DNA from: Alnus glutinosa
Taxonomy: Eukaryota; Streptophyta; Magnoliopsida; Fagales; Betulaceae
Direction of reading: 5' to 3'
DNA: 64,000 bases
Assembly: GCF_958979055.1 (NCBI RefSeq)
Contig: NC_084888.1
Coordinates: 36,661,804-36,725,803, forward strand
Below are positions 53,701 to 64,000 of the stretch, piece after piece (the first letter of the stretch is position 1; every line of letters begins with the position of its first letter). The notes under the pieces were generated by a model. The model searched no databases. It worked only from the letters and a program-made list of their open reading frames with translations, and was not told the DNA's origin. Position numbers and translations under genes: made by a program.

Positions 53701-56700
53701 CTCGGCCAGCATGGCAAAAAGGCATATCCAGTACTCATCCATCTCGAAATAAATTATGTGGAATAAAATGACAGAATTATTAATGAAAATGTAAGAATAT
53801 AATAATCATCCAAAAATTATTTTATTTTATATAAGAAGCACTGAAGCAGCATGACTTTTAATAACAATCTTGTTTGTTTTCAATCTTGTTTGTTTTGTGA
53901 AAAAAGGGAAGCATAGGAAAATAAAAAGGTATAAACCTCTACTTATGGAAAGTTTCATCTATTTTGAGACAACCAAAAAAATTGTGATGCGGAATAAATT
54001 GGACCTTTAGTTTATTTAAAGTATTAGTTTTATTTTTATTTAATTATGGGCTTGGCCCAAAGTTAGACATATTAGTTTAATTTATATGTAATCTAATAAT
54101 GGGCTTGGCCCTTAGTCACATTAGGGTTAGAGTTAGGGTTAGGGTTTAGTTTATGAGTCTATTTAAGCATAATATTCTATTGTAATAAACAGTTGATGAT
54201 GAATGAAAAATTGAGCGTGCGCCGCTATTGTCTTCTCTCTATTTTCCCTCTCTCTCGGCTTTCTTCTTCCTTTCTCTCCCAAGCTTCTTCCCCTCCATTT
54301 CTGTGCCTTCTTCCTCTTAAATTCTTGTTTTATTTATTCTATTAATCTGTCCTACGTCAAATTGGTTTATCATTTTTAGAAGGAATGAATTTAAGCTTTC
54401 AATAAACCATCAGGACATCAAAAGCAATACAAGTAGCACTGAGGACAAGATGCAAGGGGAAGAGGTAATCTGCCACATAATTCCAGGCGGTATACAAAAT
54501 GAGCATAAACTGACCAAGAGGAAGCTCCTGGGTGGATCATAAAATGATTTATAAAGCTTTATAATCCATGGCATGTGCCTCACCTCAAGAATCTCAATCA
54601 TTTTAAATGTTGGAGTATCTATCCATAACTGACTCTAGAGAAAATTGTAAGCCTTGAACATCTGAAAAATACTACCAAAAAAAGAAAAGAGACAAAACAA
54701 GCAGAAGGTTTCATTACCTCCCAAATGAAACAACCGGGCAGAGGATGTAAATTGAACCATCAGCATATAATACAAACACCTGAAATGGAAAAATATATAA
54801 GAAAATAGTTCAAATCCAAATGTATTAAGTCAAGAACAACAGGCAACAGCATTTAAACGTGGACTATCATTATAACTTTAGAGAAAATATCAGCTGAGCC
54901 AAAGACAAACGGAACAGTTTAAGTTAAATAGGAATATCAATTGCAATCTATGTCAAGAAACAATTGCAGGTACACTCAAAAGAGTAGTATCATAAATGTT
55001 CTCAGTGACATAGACAAACTTAATGCAAATAAGCACATCAGTTCACACAAAATTAGACAAATTTAGGCAAAGGGAGAACCAACATACGATTAGCATCAGT
55101 GCCTTTTTTCTTTCTTTCTTCTTCTTCTTTTATTTTTATTATTATTATTTTTTATTTTTTATTTTTTTTGGGGAGAGGGGGGGGGGGGGGTTATTTATGA
55201 ATTAAGAAGAATATATCAGAATCAAACATCATCACAAGTTTCAACTGGACTTACACTAAACCTGTCCCATAAGTGGTCACCCCCAAAAGAAAAATCAACA
55301 GGGCAGATTGATGTGGCATTCCTCGATCCACCTGGTTGCACTGGCTGTAGATAATATTCTTGCTCTGGTAGCACAAGATCTGAAGACAAATCATAGAGTC
55401 TAAAAGAAAATGAAAAAGAGAAAAAGGTTATCCCATACAAGTCTTGATCAAACCCAGAGATAACTATTGTATTTAAAACTTTTGGTGTTGATAAAACAGT
55501 ACTTTGTTCAAAGTGAAAAGGCAACAATATAAGCTGACACAATCAAAAGTAATATACGACCAATCCCTTTATTGATAAGTAAATATACGAGAACTAACCG
55601 CACTTAGAACGTGATAAACAACCCCCCCCCCCCCCCCCCCAAAAAAAAAAAAAAAAACTTTCAAAAGATATACCTGAAAACTGAATCAGAAGAAAGAATT
55701 CCCAAATGGGTCTCACTATAAGGGTGCCATGAAACCTGTAGCATACGTATGGCATTGCTGCCATCATGGTAGATTTCTGATCCAACGGTAACAGTCCTGT
55801 AATAAGTTTGCAACAAAAAGGTACAATAAGATCTTTAAGATGGCTCAACTTACAACAACAGTAGTAATAGTTAGATAACATCCAAGAAAACTGAAAGTGT
55901 ATCATATCTATACACATATATCTTTAAATTGATTTTTTTTGAGGAAAAAAATATCTAGAATATGATTCTCTTGCAAAACTGTTTGACCTAACCAAAGGAA
56001 TAATGAATCATTCTGGAATCACGAATCAGCAGAATATCTGAGAAAAACAATTTTGTATACTAAAGACAGACCATATAGATTGTGCCTTGCTATGATAGCT
56101 AATTGCAGGAGTTGCAAAAAGAGTCACTCCAAACAGAAGTGTGCACCAAATAGTATGTTAAAATGCAATCCAGTTGCCAGTCAGTGTAAGTGACATTTCT
56201 CCAAGTGTTGCTTTCAAAGACACCCTACACCACATGCAGAAGATCTAAAACAAATGGCAACATGTTACTAGTACCTGCAAATTATGGCATTCTCTTCAGT
56301 AGAATTACGCCCATAAAGGTACATGACGCATAAATGGTCTGAACCGGCAAGTAGTAGTGCTGATCCATTTCTATTGATGGAGATTTTATGAACCACAAAG
56401 TTGAGCTGTTTATCTGCTTGCAATACCTATTAATTTGCTGATATTATCAACGGAGCACTTCAAGCTAAACAAGAAAAATAAATTAATGTAGCCATTCAAG
56501 CATGTGAGGCAAAAATAATGGATTAAAAAAATAGGCCCGCCTAAAATTTTCAAACCCTCTGTGCTTAGCTTAAACCATCATTCCAAACCATCCACTTGAG
56601 AACCAAAACAGTAGTTCTTAAATCAACTCTTTAAGGCTTTATTATAAGTTCCAAGCTACTCAAGTTGGGCTGCATCAATTGTATATCAATACTCCACTCT

Positions 56701-57467
56701 GTGTCAAGTCAAGGTCTCATGAAATCAGATAGGCTATTCCCAAGAGTTTATGCAACAAGATGGAGTTATCTAGTATATTTATTCTTCTATCCTTGAACGT
56801 GTTTGGGTACATGGTTGTGCCCCATGCCCTCAAATGCTGTATTCCCAGTATTCTACACCACCAAGCCTATTTAGCCCCACAATGATATAATAAAACTTAA
56901 CCTTCAATTAGGAAGGTTAGTGATGAAGATAGTCCACTCATGCGATCACCCAAGGACCAATCTTGACTAGATTTCATATGGTTCAATAAAACCGTGCTAG
57001 CTCCTTATGTTAAAATACAATAAAAATGAATAAATTATACAAATAAAATCTCATTAATTTAAGTCCATCATTACTTAAATATACCATAATGAGGAATGTC
57101 ATAATTAGTTTTCAATTCACCAATTATTCATGACCAAACGATTTCTAAACAACTCTACTGTTTAAATTTTAAAAAGATCACAACCCTAAGCAGTTTAAGC
57201 AGTTTATTCATGACCCTAAAACTCGAAAAATTGGGAATCCTCCATTTCGTTGCTGCAACAACGTATAGCAGCAACGAACATCAAGTATAAAATCCCACTG
57301 AAGTACGATTTTCTAGTTTCTAGTATAAGAAAATATCATTTAAACTAAGCTAAACAGCTCTATCAGGCTCAGCACATATAACGTAAACAACGAAATGTTC
57401 GACATAACTTTTATCAAACACTTCCACAATACCCAAACAGTGGTAAAAAAAGAAAAACAAATTGTAA

Positions 57468-57499
<32 letters not shown>

Positions 57500-57803
57500 A
57501 AGAGAAAGAGGGAACCTTAGTGGGCGAAGCAGCGAGGACAGAGGTGGGTTGGGGCTCGCCGAGTCGAATAGAGATGCGGTGGAGGCACTGCTTGTCGAGA
57601 TCCCAGAAGTAGATTCGGGAGGCTCCGTCCCAGGCCACCAAGTTTCTCGGCAGTGCGGCGGTGGTAGACGCGTGGTCTGAGGTGGCGGAGATGGGGGTGA
57701 AGATGGGGTGGTTCTGGAGGGGAACCCATTCCACTTCGTCTTTGGGTGTGACGGAGCGCCTCTGCTCTATATCCCGATCGTACACGTCGAAGTTGAACCT
57801 CAT
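50715..57803 (-). CDS. MOS7: Nucleoporin Nup88 homologue MOS7
   Basis: Nup88 sits on the cytoplasmic face of the nuclear pore and limits nuclear export; in Arabidopsis MOS7 is needed for nuclear retention of immune regulators. Nine exons in coding order: 57803-57516, 56426-56275, 55796-55674, 55399-55255, 54779-54718, 53673-53457, 52959-52039, 51436-51187, 50980-50715; 2424 nt, 807 aa, against about 810 in Arabidopsis. The N-terminal 480 or so residues form a beta-propeller-like region (VAWDGASRIYFWDLDKQCLH, LLLAGSDHLCVMYLYGRNS, DFSFGGDHLWDRFSVFVLYA). From about residue 620 a coiled coil follows (LKRIIDDQHARLVGVEQN, LEERIDRATQVHNLLEQRLQ, LKSSLEKISLVNSENSKKLK). The last exon begins at the upstream acceptor (after TGTGTAG), which restores DHFTGVELDAL as in relatives; the nearer TTTACAG also keeps the frame but skips DHFT. 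No damage seen. Intron 5 holds a solo LTR. Confidence 0.96.
53985..54359 (+). mobile_element. Solo LTR in MOS7 intron 5, perfect 5-bp TSD
   Basis: The 375-bp segment starts TGATGCGG and ends CTACGTCA, flanked by a perfect AATTG (53980-53984, 54360-54364). It contains GGGCTTGGCCC twice, a TATTTAAGC site and a pyrimidine-rich right half. It stands antisense to MOS7 and has no internal region. Confidence 0.85.
55622..55657. repeat. C(n)A(n) homopolymer pair in MOS7 intron 3
   Basis: About 19 C followed directly by 17 A stand just 17 bases from the exon 3 splice donor. A G-run of about ten lies in the next intron, near 55181-55190. Both are prone to sequencing error, so their lengths are uncertain. 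Confidence 0.8.
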
Positions 57804-59250
57804 TTTTTTGCTCGCTCTCTCTTCTGCTATGCTTCTGCATTAAGTATACAAGAACACTTATCAAACGAAAACTACGTCGTTTAAGCTGAAGCCCTCGATT
57901 TCTTTTTGTTTCTCGTTGATTTAATTTGCTTATTTTACTATTTTCTTTTCTTTTTTGTTTTGTCCCTGATTTTCAACCAATCCCCGGGGTAAAATTGGAA
58001 GTGACGGAAATAACAGACCACGTGCACCGATTAATGGGCATTATGCATTTCTCGTACGACTTTAAATGAACAATGCTGTTTGTTTGGGATTTCGTTTAGG
58101 TGCTATATAAAAACTATAGTATAGGTATTGTAATTTTTTTAATGATCAAGATCTAATTTTATTTTTTAATTATTTTTTAATAAAACGCTTAAAACTATGT
58201 TGAAATAGTTTCCGATCGGATCACACGAACTCTTTGAAAACAATAATGATTTTCTTTTGCAAAACAATAATACAATAATAGCGCTTGCTGAGGGTGCCAG
58301 TTGCTCCCACTCCGATCTTAAGTCAATTTATGGGGTATAATAATAATAACACTTAATCGTAAGAATTTTCACTAGATAATACCTGGAGGTTGTTCTGTAT
58401 TTATACTAAAGGGTTAAGATGATTAACCATTTGAATTGAGGGAAAACATCTCTGATCGTGGTCTTCGAGACGTGGGTTACTACACATTTAGAAGTGTAAG
58501 TCTTCTGATAATTCGAAGCACGTACACCCACGATCGGATTGGAGGCATTTTTACGGAATGTGGTCGAGTATCTTGGATACTTGCATCTTCTCGTATTTTA
58601 ACAGGAAATGGATTGAGCCTTGTATTGGACTTGGCCGCTGGGACTTCTTTTTGTATTAGGGGTGGGCCTTAGTTGGACTTTCAAGCTCAATCCCCTTTTG
58701 ATAGAGGTTTTCTAAATTTCGAGCCAGCCCAACCAACTAGGCCGGCTAAGCCCTAACTTCTGTAATGAGTCCATTTGGGCTTTGGGAAATAATAATTCCC
58801 TAACAAACTATATCTTGAACATTAAAAAAATTACATTGCTTATACTGTAAGTCCTAAGCCAAATCCTTTTGTAAATAGTTTAAGCTTGACATTCGTATAA
58901 ACTCGACTCAAATTTAGTTTATTTATTAAATGAATTAAGTTTGAATAAAAAATTAAATTCATTTATTAAATAAGCCAAATTCATATAAATTTGATATAAC
59001 CTATAAACCCGATTTAATTTATATAAATTCGTATAATTTTTTTTATTATTATTTTAATAATATCATTGAACTTGCCATGAAAGGCCAATGAAAAGGGCCA
59101 AAAGGCCCATGACCTTCGGCCCTGCATGTGCTATACCTCAGCCGAAGGGCTGGGCTAGGCACACAAACTATTGTGAGGCACAACATACCGAATCATCATC
59201 ACGCCAACACATATAACCTCCCCAAGATTTTCATAAGAGGCCTTGTTGTA
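57804..59250. other. MOS7 upstream region and intergenic DNA
   Basis: The MOS7 5' UTR and promoter occupy the first few hundred bases. An ACCACGTGCACC G-box core is at about 58019. The rest shows no supported exon; an open frame at 58436-58672 is unsupported. Confidence 0.45.
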
Positions 59251-59530
59251 TAGGGTGTGTTTAGTAAAAATTGTTGAATTGATTTTTATTTTTATTTTTG
59301 TAATTGTAAAAAGTTATTGATGTGATATAAAGTATAAATAATTTGCATGAAAAAGTGAAATAGTTTTATATATTGTAGTTAATTTTTTTTATTTGAATAG
59401 TAATAAAAAAATGATTGATGTGATATTAATAGTGGAAAAAATAGTTAAAATATTTTCAAGTTGATTTTTTTTTTTAAGAAGCGAAAATAATAAAATGGAA
59501 GAGGTAGCATGTTACCAAACACACCCTATA
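59251..59530. mobile_element. MITE with TAGGGTGTGTTT ends
   Basis: It starts TAGGGTGTGTTTAGTAA and ends TTACCAAACACACCCTATA. Inside, GATGTGATATAAAGTATAAA and GATGTGATATTAATAG form a repeated motif shared with several other MITEs here. hAT-like by its ends. Confidence 0.75.
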
Positions 59531-60465
59531 ATTGAGAGTCTCATTCGGGTAATCTCCAAAAAAGAAGTTTGCACCCCGATGGGAAAGGAAACGAATCCTC
59601 TTTCAACTGAACAATAAAGTATCCAGTTAGTTATATTTGTAGGGGTATTTTTATCTTTTTACATTATTGGGACAAAAATGCCCATACACTACAACTAATT
59701 GGATACTCTTTAATTCAGCTGAACTGAAGAGAACCCTAATACAATGGGAAAAGGCAGGAAGAGAAGCCTATAAATAGGGGAAGGCTGCACTACCAGGTAG
59801 GATCCATTCTCTTGCTTATTGCCTTTCTTCAATTCATTTTTCCTTTATTAACTTAAGTATTGGAGGTGTTTTTCGCTGGCACACCCAGCAAGCCTCCTTG
59901 CTCACCTTTCATATGTCCTGCAAGCACCTTCCATTGGGTTTTTGGTGTGTGATCAACTGTATTAACAATTTACATACTATAAAACATATATATAGACTCG
60001 ATATTCTACAATTTAAGATTCAAGTTAATTTATCTAATTAACTTAAATAATGAAATCTTAGCTATAATTAATTAACTAATGATTAGTAGGAATTTTTTTT
60101 TTTTTTTTTTTTTTAAAAAAAAGGTTAATTGAGCATATTGTGAACAAAATTTAGTTCATTTGAAAAATAAATGAACCAAGCTTGAATAGATTACTTAACT
60201 CAGTGATTAACTCAACTGCGGCTCGTGTTTGAAACAAAATTAAATAAAACAAACTTAAAGATTCAATGCTTTTAGCTCAACTTAGCTATATTACTGCCCT
60301 AATTGCTTAACTTGCGATAACTAAATTGAACAAACAGCTTATTATTTGATAAGTACTATCTCAATGGTAAGATATTACATTGTGTAAATAGTTTGAATGG
60401 TAAAGGGAAAGGGAGAAAAACTATACAGACAGTATACATCAACCGTATCCATTCCAATAATAATG

Positions 60466-60683
60466 ATAAGAAAAAAATCATATTTAATTCTTATGTTTTT
60501 ATCTTATTTGAATTAGGCATTGGGTTTCTAATTTCAATAATATGGTTATTAGGTTTTACATAAATTTTAAATAGGTTCAAAACTAATAGTTTATCATATT
60601 TTATGTGTGTCTCAATTGACACATCAGCGTTCATATTATCATCTAATATTAATTCACATCATTGAACGTCAAGTCATCCGTAG

Positions 60684-60723
<40 letters not shown>

Positions 60724-61046
60724 AGAAGAAGAAGAAGAAGAAGAAGAAGAAGAAAACCCAACTCTAAAAGCAAAAGTCACATTCCTCGTCATCTTAGGTG
60801 GAAAACCGTTAAATTTAATGCTGACATGGACATTGACATTGTATTGGGTGCTAACATTAACCCCTAGAGTATAAAATGAAACACATGTGACAAATGAAAA
60901 ATTGTTAACTTTGACATTAAATTAATAGATGGATCAATTTGAAACTTGGGGCAAAATCTAAGGACCTTATTTTTTAAATTGAAAACATAAGAGCTAAATT
61001 GAAATCAGATGAAAACTTAGGGATTAAATATGATTTTTTTTTTTAA
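60466..61046. mobile_element. Foldback element containing an A(n)(GAA)n array
   Basis: Arms AAAAATCATATTTAATTC and GGGATTAAATATGATTTTT pair, and the stems extend about 120 bp with mismatches. AATAATAATG stands on both sides (60456-60465, 61047-61056), a possible 9-10 bp target duplication in low-complexity DNA. The array at 60684-60755 lies near the middle. Confidence 0.65.
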
Positions 61047-61191
61047 AATAATAATGCTATTATTCACACTTATTTTGCATTGTTTGACGTTGTTTTAAGT
61101 GGTTTTTTATGTCAACGAAAACAAAAACAAAATGAAAGTTACTTAAAATATGTCATTTCAGCCGGTATTAAATTAGTGTGAAAAATAGCAT

Positions 61192-61222
<31 letters not shown>

Positions 61223-61571
61223 GAAGCTAAGAAATAGAAATAAAATATTCCTAAAACCTTGAACATCAAATCATCCGAAATCCCAAATAATGCCAAAAGA
61301 TTTTGTTGATATAAAATAAGTAACCCTCCAGCAAAGTTTTTGTTATTTTAGCTATCTAAAAAGCAGCTTTCCCTATTTCTTTATCTACTCCCTTTTTGAA
61401 TACGCATCCCAAACTCTCGATTATTTTCTTTATTTATTTTTAAATAATATTGCTCTTTTATTATTATTATTATTATTTTATTCTCAACATTCTCTATTTT
61501 GTCATTCTCTCTCGCTTGTTCCACACACTTCTTGATTCCTGTTCTTGTTTCCTTTCCTTTGTGCACATTTG

Positions 61572-61703
61572 TCATTGAAATCAATCAACCTCATTTGATC
61601 GATTACTTCTATCTCCAAATAGACTTTTAAATAATTTGAATCTACTGGAGATTGAAGTAAATAAGTAATCGATCAAATGACGTTGATTGATTTCGATGAT
61701 CGA
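61572..61703. repeat. Long near-perfect hairpin
   Basis: TGAAATCAATCAACCTCATT and the following TGATCGATTACTT at the left pair with AAGTAATCGATCAAATGACG and TTGATTGATTTCGA at the right, about 33 bp with one mismatch, then a weaker stem and a loop of about 25-45 bases. Could be a small MITE or a small-RNA precursor. Confidence 0.75.
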
Positions 61704-62339
61704 TTCCAATTATTTTCACTTCCAAGAACCCTCAAACTTTTATTGCTTTGCTTCGTCGTCACATATTCACAGACATAGACAAATATCACTTCCTTTTTTT
61801 AAAATAATATATATATATATATATATATTTTAAAATTAAAAAAAAAAAACCCTTCTATTGGTGAATTGATCCTCTCAAAAGCCCATATAATTCAAGAGCC
61901 ATTAGCACTTTGATTGAATTTCTCTTTATATATATATATATATGAATAAAGTTTATATAATTGAAATTTGAATAAGCAATTATACACAGGCTTAGAGGGA
62001 GAATTAATAAAGTTTTTGTCAAAGTCAGGCTCAACTCAATCATGATCATGAAGAATTAATTATGCCATGAAGGCTTTTAAATCATCACAAATTTTAAAAA
62101 ATGAGTTACATGTGCCATGTGGGCTCAACCTCCTCGTGAGGTTTAATATGTAAAATGTTTAATTTAATTGGAAAGTGGATTATAAAGTCGGAATTTAAAT
62201 CGATGATATTTATTATAATACCATGTTAAATCATTAATTTTTTATTTTTTATTTAAAAAAAAAAACCTTAAGCCGATAAGAAATTATGAATGTAATTTTA
62301 ATTAATATCGCCCTTGGAAACTGAAGGGGCAAAGTTCCT

Positions 62340-62512
62340 CTTCATTCCGAATGGAGCATTTCATGGTCGAAATTTAAAATCAGTACATCTAAAGGTGTAT
62401 ATGATTTCATGTTTTTTAATTTTTTAAAAGAAGTGTCAACGTTGACTTCATATACACCGTAACTGTTAGATGCACAAACTATAAATCTTGACCATAAGAT
62501 AAATATTATCAA
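62340..62512. mobile_element. Weak foldback MITE
   Basis: Left CATGGTCGAAATTTAAAATC and AGGTGTATATGATTTCA pair with right TGACTTCATATACACCG and TAAATCTTGACCATAAG, with several mismatches. Confidence 0.55.
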
Positions 62513-63049
62513 TTTCAAAGATATTTGACCGGTTGTTTCACGTTTTCACGTTCAATTTCTTTTCTGCTCGTGGCGGTATATGTAAATAGCAAATGAATGT
62601 TTTCCATAATCAATGAAACGTTTCACATTTAGTGCAATATACTACACAAACTCTTTAAAGGTAGAATGTTAGACCGTTAGTTGTAGGCACCTTCAATTAT
62701 TATACATAGTTAAGATTGCACTTAACTTACGAGAAAAAGCTTCTTTTTTTTGGGTGTTGCCATATAGGAGACTTAAGATGATGATAACATTCAACCATTA
62801 ACTTGTAATATGAGATAGAATATGTACTTAACACTAAGAAAAAGAGCCAACATTTTAGTTGCACAATATAAGGTAGCCTTCGGCTAGCCTTAATCTTTCA
62901 CCTTTTTTATATACAAATACCTGTCAGCACATCTCTTAAAGAGAAGGGACAAGTAAAGATTATATATATACATATGCCGCAAGCAATCATAGCCCCTATA
63001 CTCTACAGTAACTTGTAAACTTTTTTCCTTGTGTTAGCTTGGATCTACT

Positions 63050-63350
63050 TCTCCAATCTCTAGGCCACCGATTTCTTCTTGCATTGAATCTGCACGAAAA
63101 AGAAAAGACACAAGGCGTGCGTTAGTGGGTTACTAGAAATTGGTGAAAGCCATAGATTAGTGAGTCAAAAAAGCAGTAAACCCAACAACATTTTAAAACA
63201 TTTACCTGAAATCTCACGACTCTTAAGATCTGGAGAAATTGATTAGCCCTATAAATCTCCTTCATTGTCTGCCTACTTCATCCTTTCTACTTGTAAGATC
63301 TTCTGATAGCTTGGAAACCCGTTCTTGCATGCTGAAATCTGCGCACATGC
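63050..63350 (-). other. Possible exon pieces of an unidentified gene
   Basis: On the minus strand a Met-led frame MQERVSKLSEDLTSRKDEVG (ends at TGA) follows a CGCAG acceptor, and further on, after GTGCAG, a frame SMQEEIGGLEIGEVDPS ends in TAA. The charged, coiled-coil-like composition is gene-like, but no domain is recognised and the pieces do not form one clear reading frame. Confidence 0.2.
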
Positions 63351-63354
63351 CATA

Positions 63355-64000
63355 ACGTGTCATAATCATGGTCATTGGCCAAGTTAATTAATAATTATAC
63401 ATGCTTTTTTTCATATTTTTTTCATCCTTTTTCTTCCGTGGAAAATTTTGGGAAAATTTGACTCATGCCAGCCTTCTAGAGGAATGGTCAAAGTGACTGT
63501 AGATTATTATTTTATAAATTTGAACCAATGTGATGATTGAGCAAATGAAATTGGTCAAAATTCTCAAATAAATAATTTATAATTAACGACAACAACAAAT
63601 CCAATTCAAGAAACGTGGGCGTGGTTTTCAAGTATTTAGTTGCCCATCCCCAAGGGTGGCTGCCCCAATGAGATTCTCTGAATATATGACATTAAAACTG
63701 GAGGAAAAGTCAATAAAGCATCGAATATGCAGGGAAAAAAAGCACCCGCCACACATTTTATTTTATTTTATTTTATTTTACAACGATTTATTTCTCTTAA
63801 TCTTAAAGAAAACTTTGCCCAACAATTATTTAGATCCCAACGATAAGGGGTAGTGAGGGGTAGAAACCCCCCACCCCCAAAAAAATAAAAATAAATAAAG
63901 CTTACGTGAAGGGGAAAAAAATGAAGAACATATTCAGAAAACGTGAATCAAGGCACAAGAAGAAAAGGGTTTAAATCAAATAAGTCAACAGAAATATAAT
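63355..64000. other. Window end, no supported gene
   Basis: AT-rich sequence with a (TTTTA)n run near 63758-63780. An open frame at 63656-63853 has no recognisable features. Confidence 0.4.

Noticed and set aside
55140..55200. Coding meaning for the frame ending in poly-Gly
   Set aside because: It is a T-rich run followed by about ten G in a MOS7 intron.

Overview
The window is nuclear DNA of a flowering plant. The genes carry many GT..AG introns, the intergenic DNA is AT-rich and full of small transposons, and the genes are typical eudicot ones. The proteins and repeat style suggest a woody rosid, but I cannot name the species.

Layout: (1) 1-10.6 kb holds two ATE1 (arginyl-tRNA--protein transferase) genes in head-to-tail tandem on the + strand; the first lacks exon 1, which lies left of the window. 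(2) 11-12.2 kb is a decayed LINE nested in a MITE. (3) 13.3-15.6 kb is a Yippee-like zinc-binding gene (-). (4) 15.6-20.5 kb is MITE-rich intergenic DNA. (5) 20.7-22.5 kb is LHCB4.3 (CP29 antenna, -). (6) 24.2-29 kb is an HMGB1-type chromatin gene (+) whose introns hold a solo LTR, a TRIM and a 1-kb Mutator-like foldback. (7) 29-44.5 kb is gene-poor: a SINE, Mutator-like foldbacks, a solo LTR and MITEs. (8) 44.9-49.1 kb is CYP90A1/CPD (brassinosteroid P450, +). (9) 50.7-57.8 kb is MOS7/Nup88 (nucleoporin, -), convergent with CPD. (10) 57.8-64 kb is intergenic with several foldbacks.

The genes are housekeeping or physiological and do not form a pathway. Their order matters more: from memory, Arabidopsis keeps MOS7-CPD-ATE1 as neighbours on chromosome 5, Yippee-ATE2 on chromosome 3 and LHCB4.3-Yippee on chromosome 2, so this window looks like the unfractionated ancestral block.

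The most unusual content is a set of foldback elements, several with exact 9-bp target-site duplications (Mutator hallmark). They have unrelated ends but a similar GC-rich GGGGTGGCC/GGCCACCCC core. One inserted into an ATE1 intron after the tandem duplication, since the paralog still shows the empty site. I saw no prokaryote-like or defence system, CRISPR array or rRNA/tRNA gene. Exon boundaries were read by eye from GT/AG signals and protein conservation; every complete model sums to a multiple of three.
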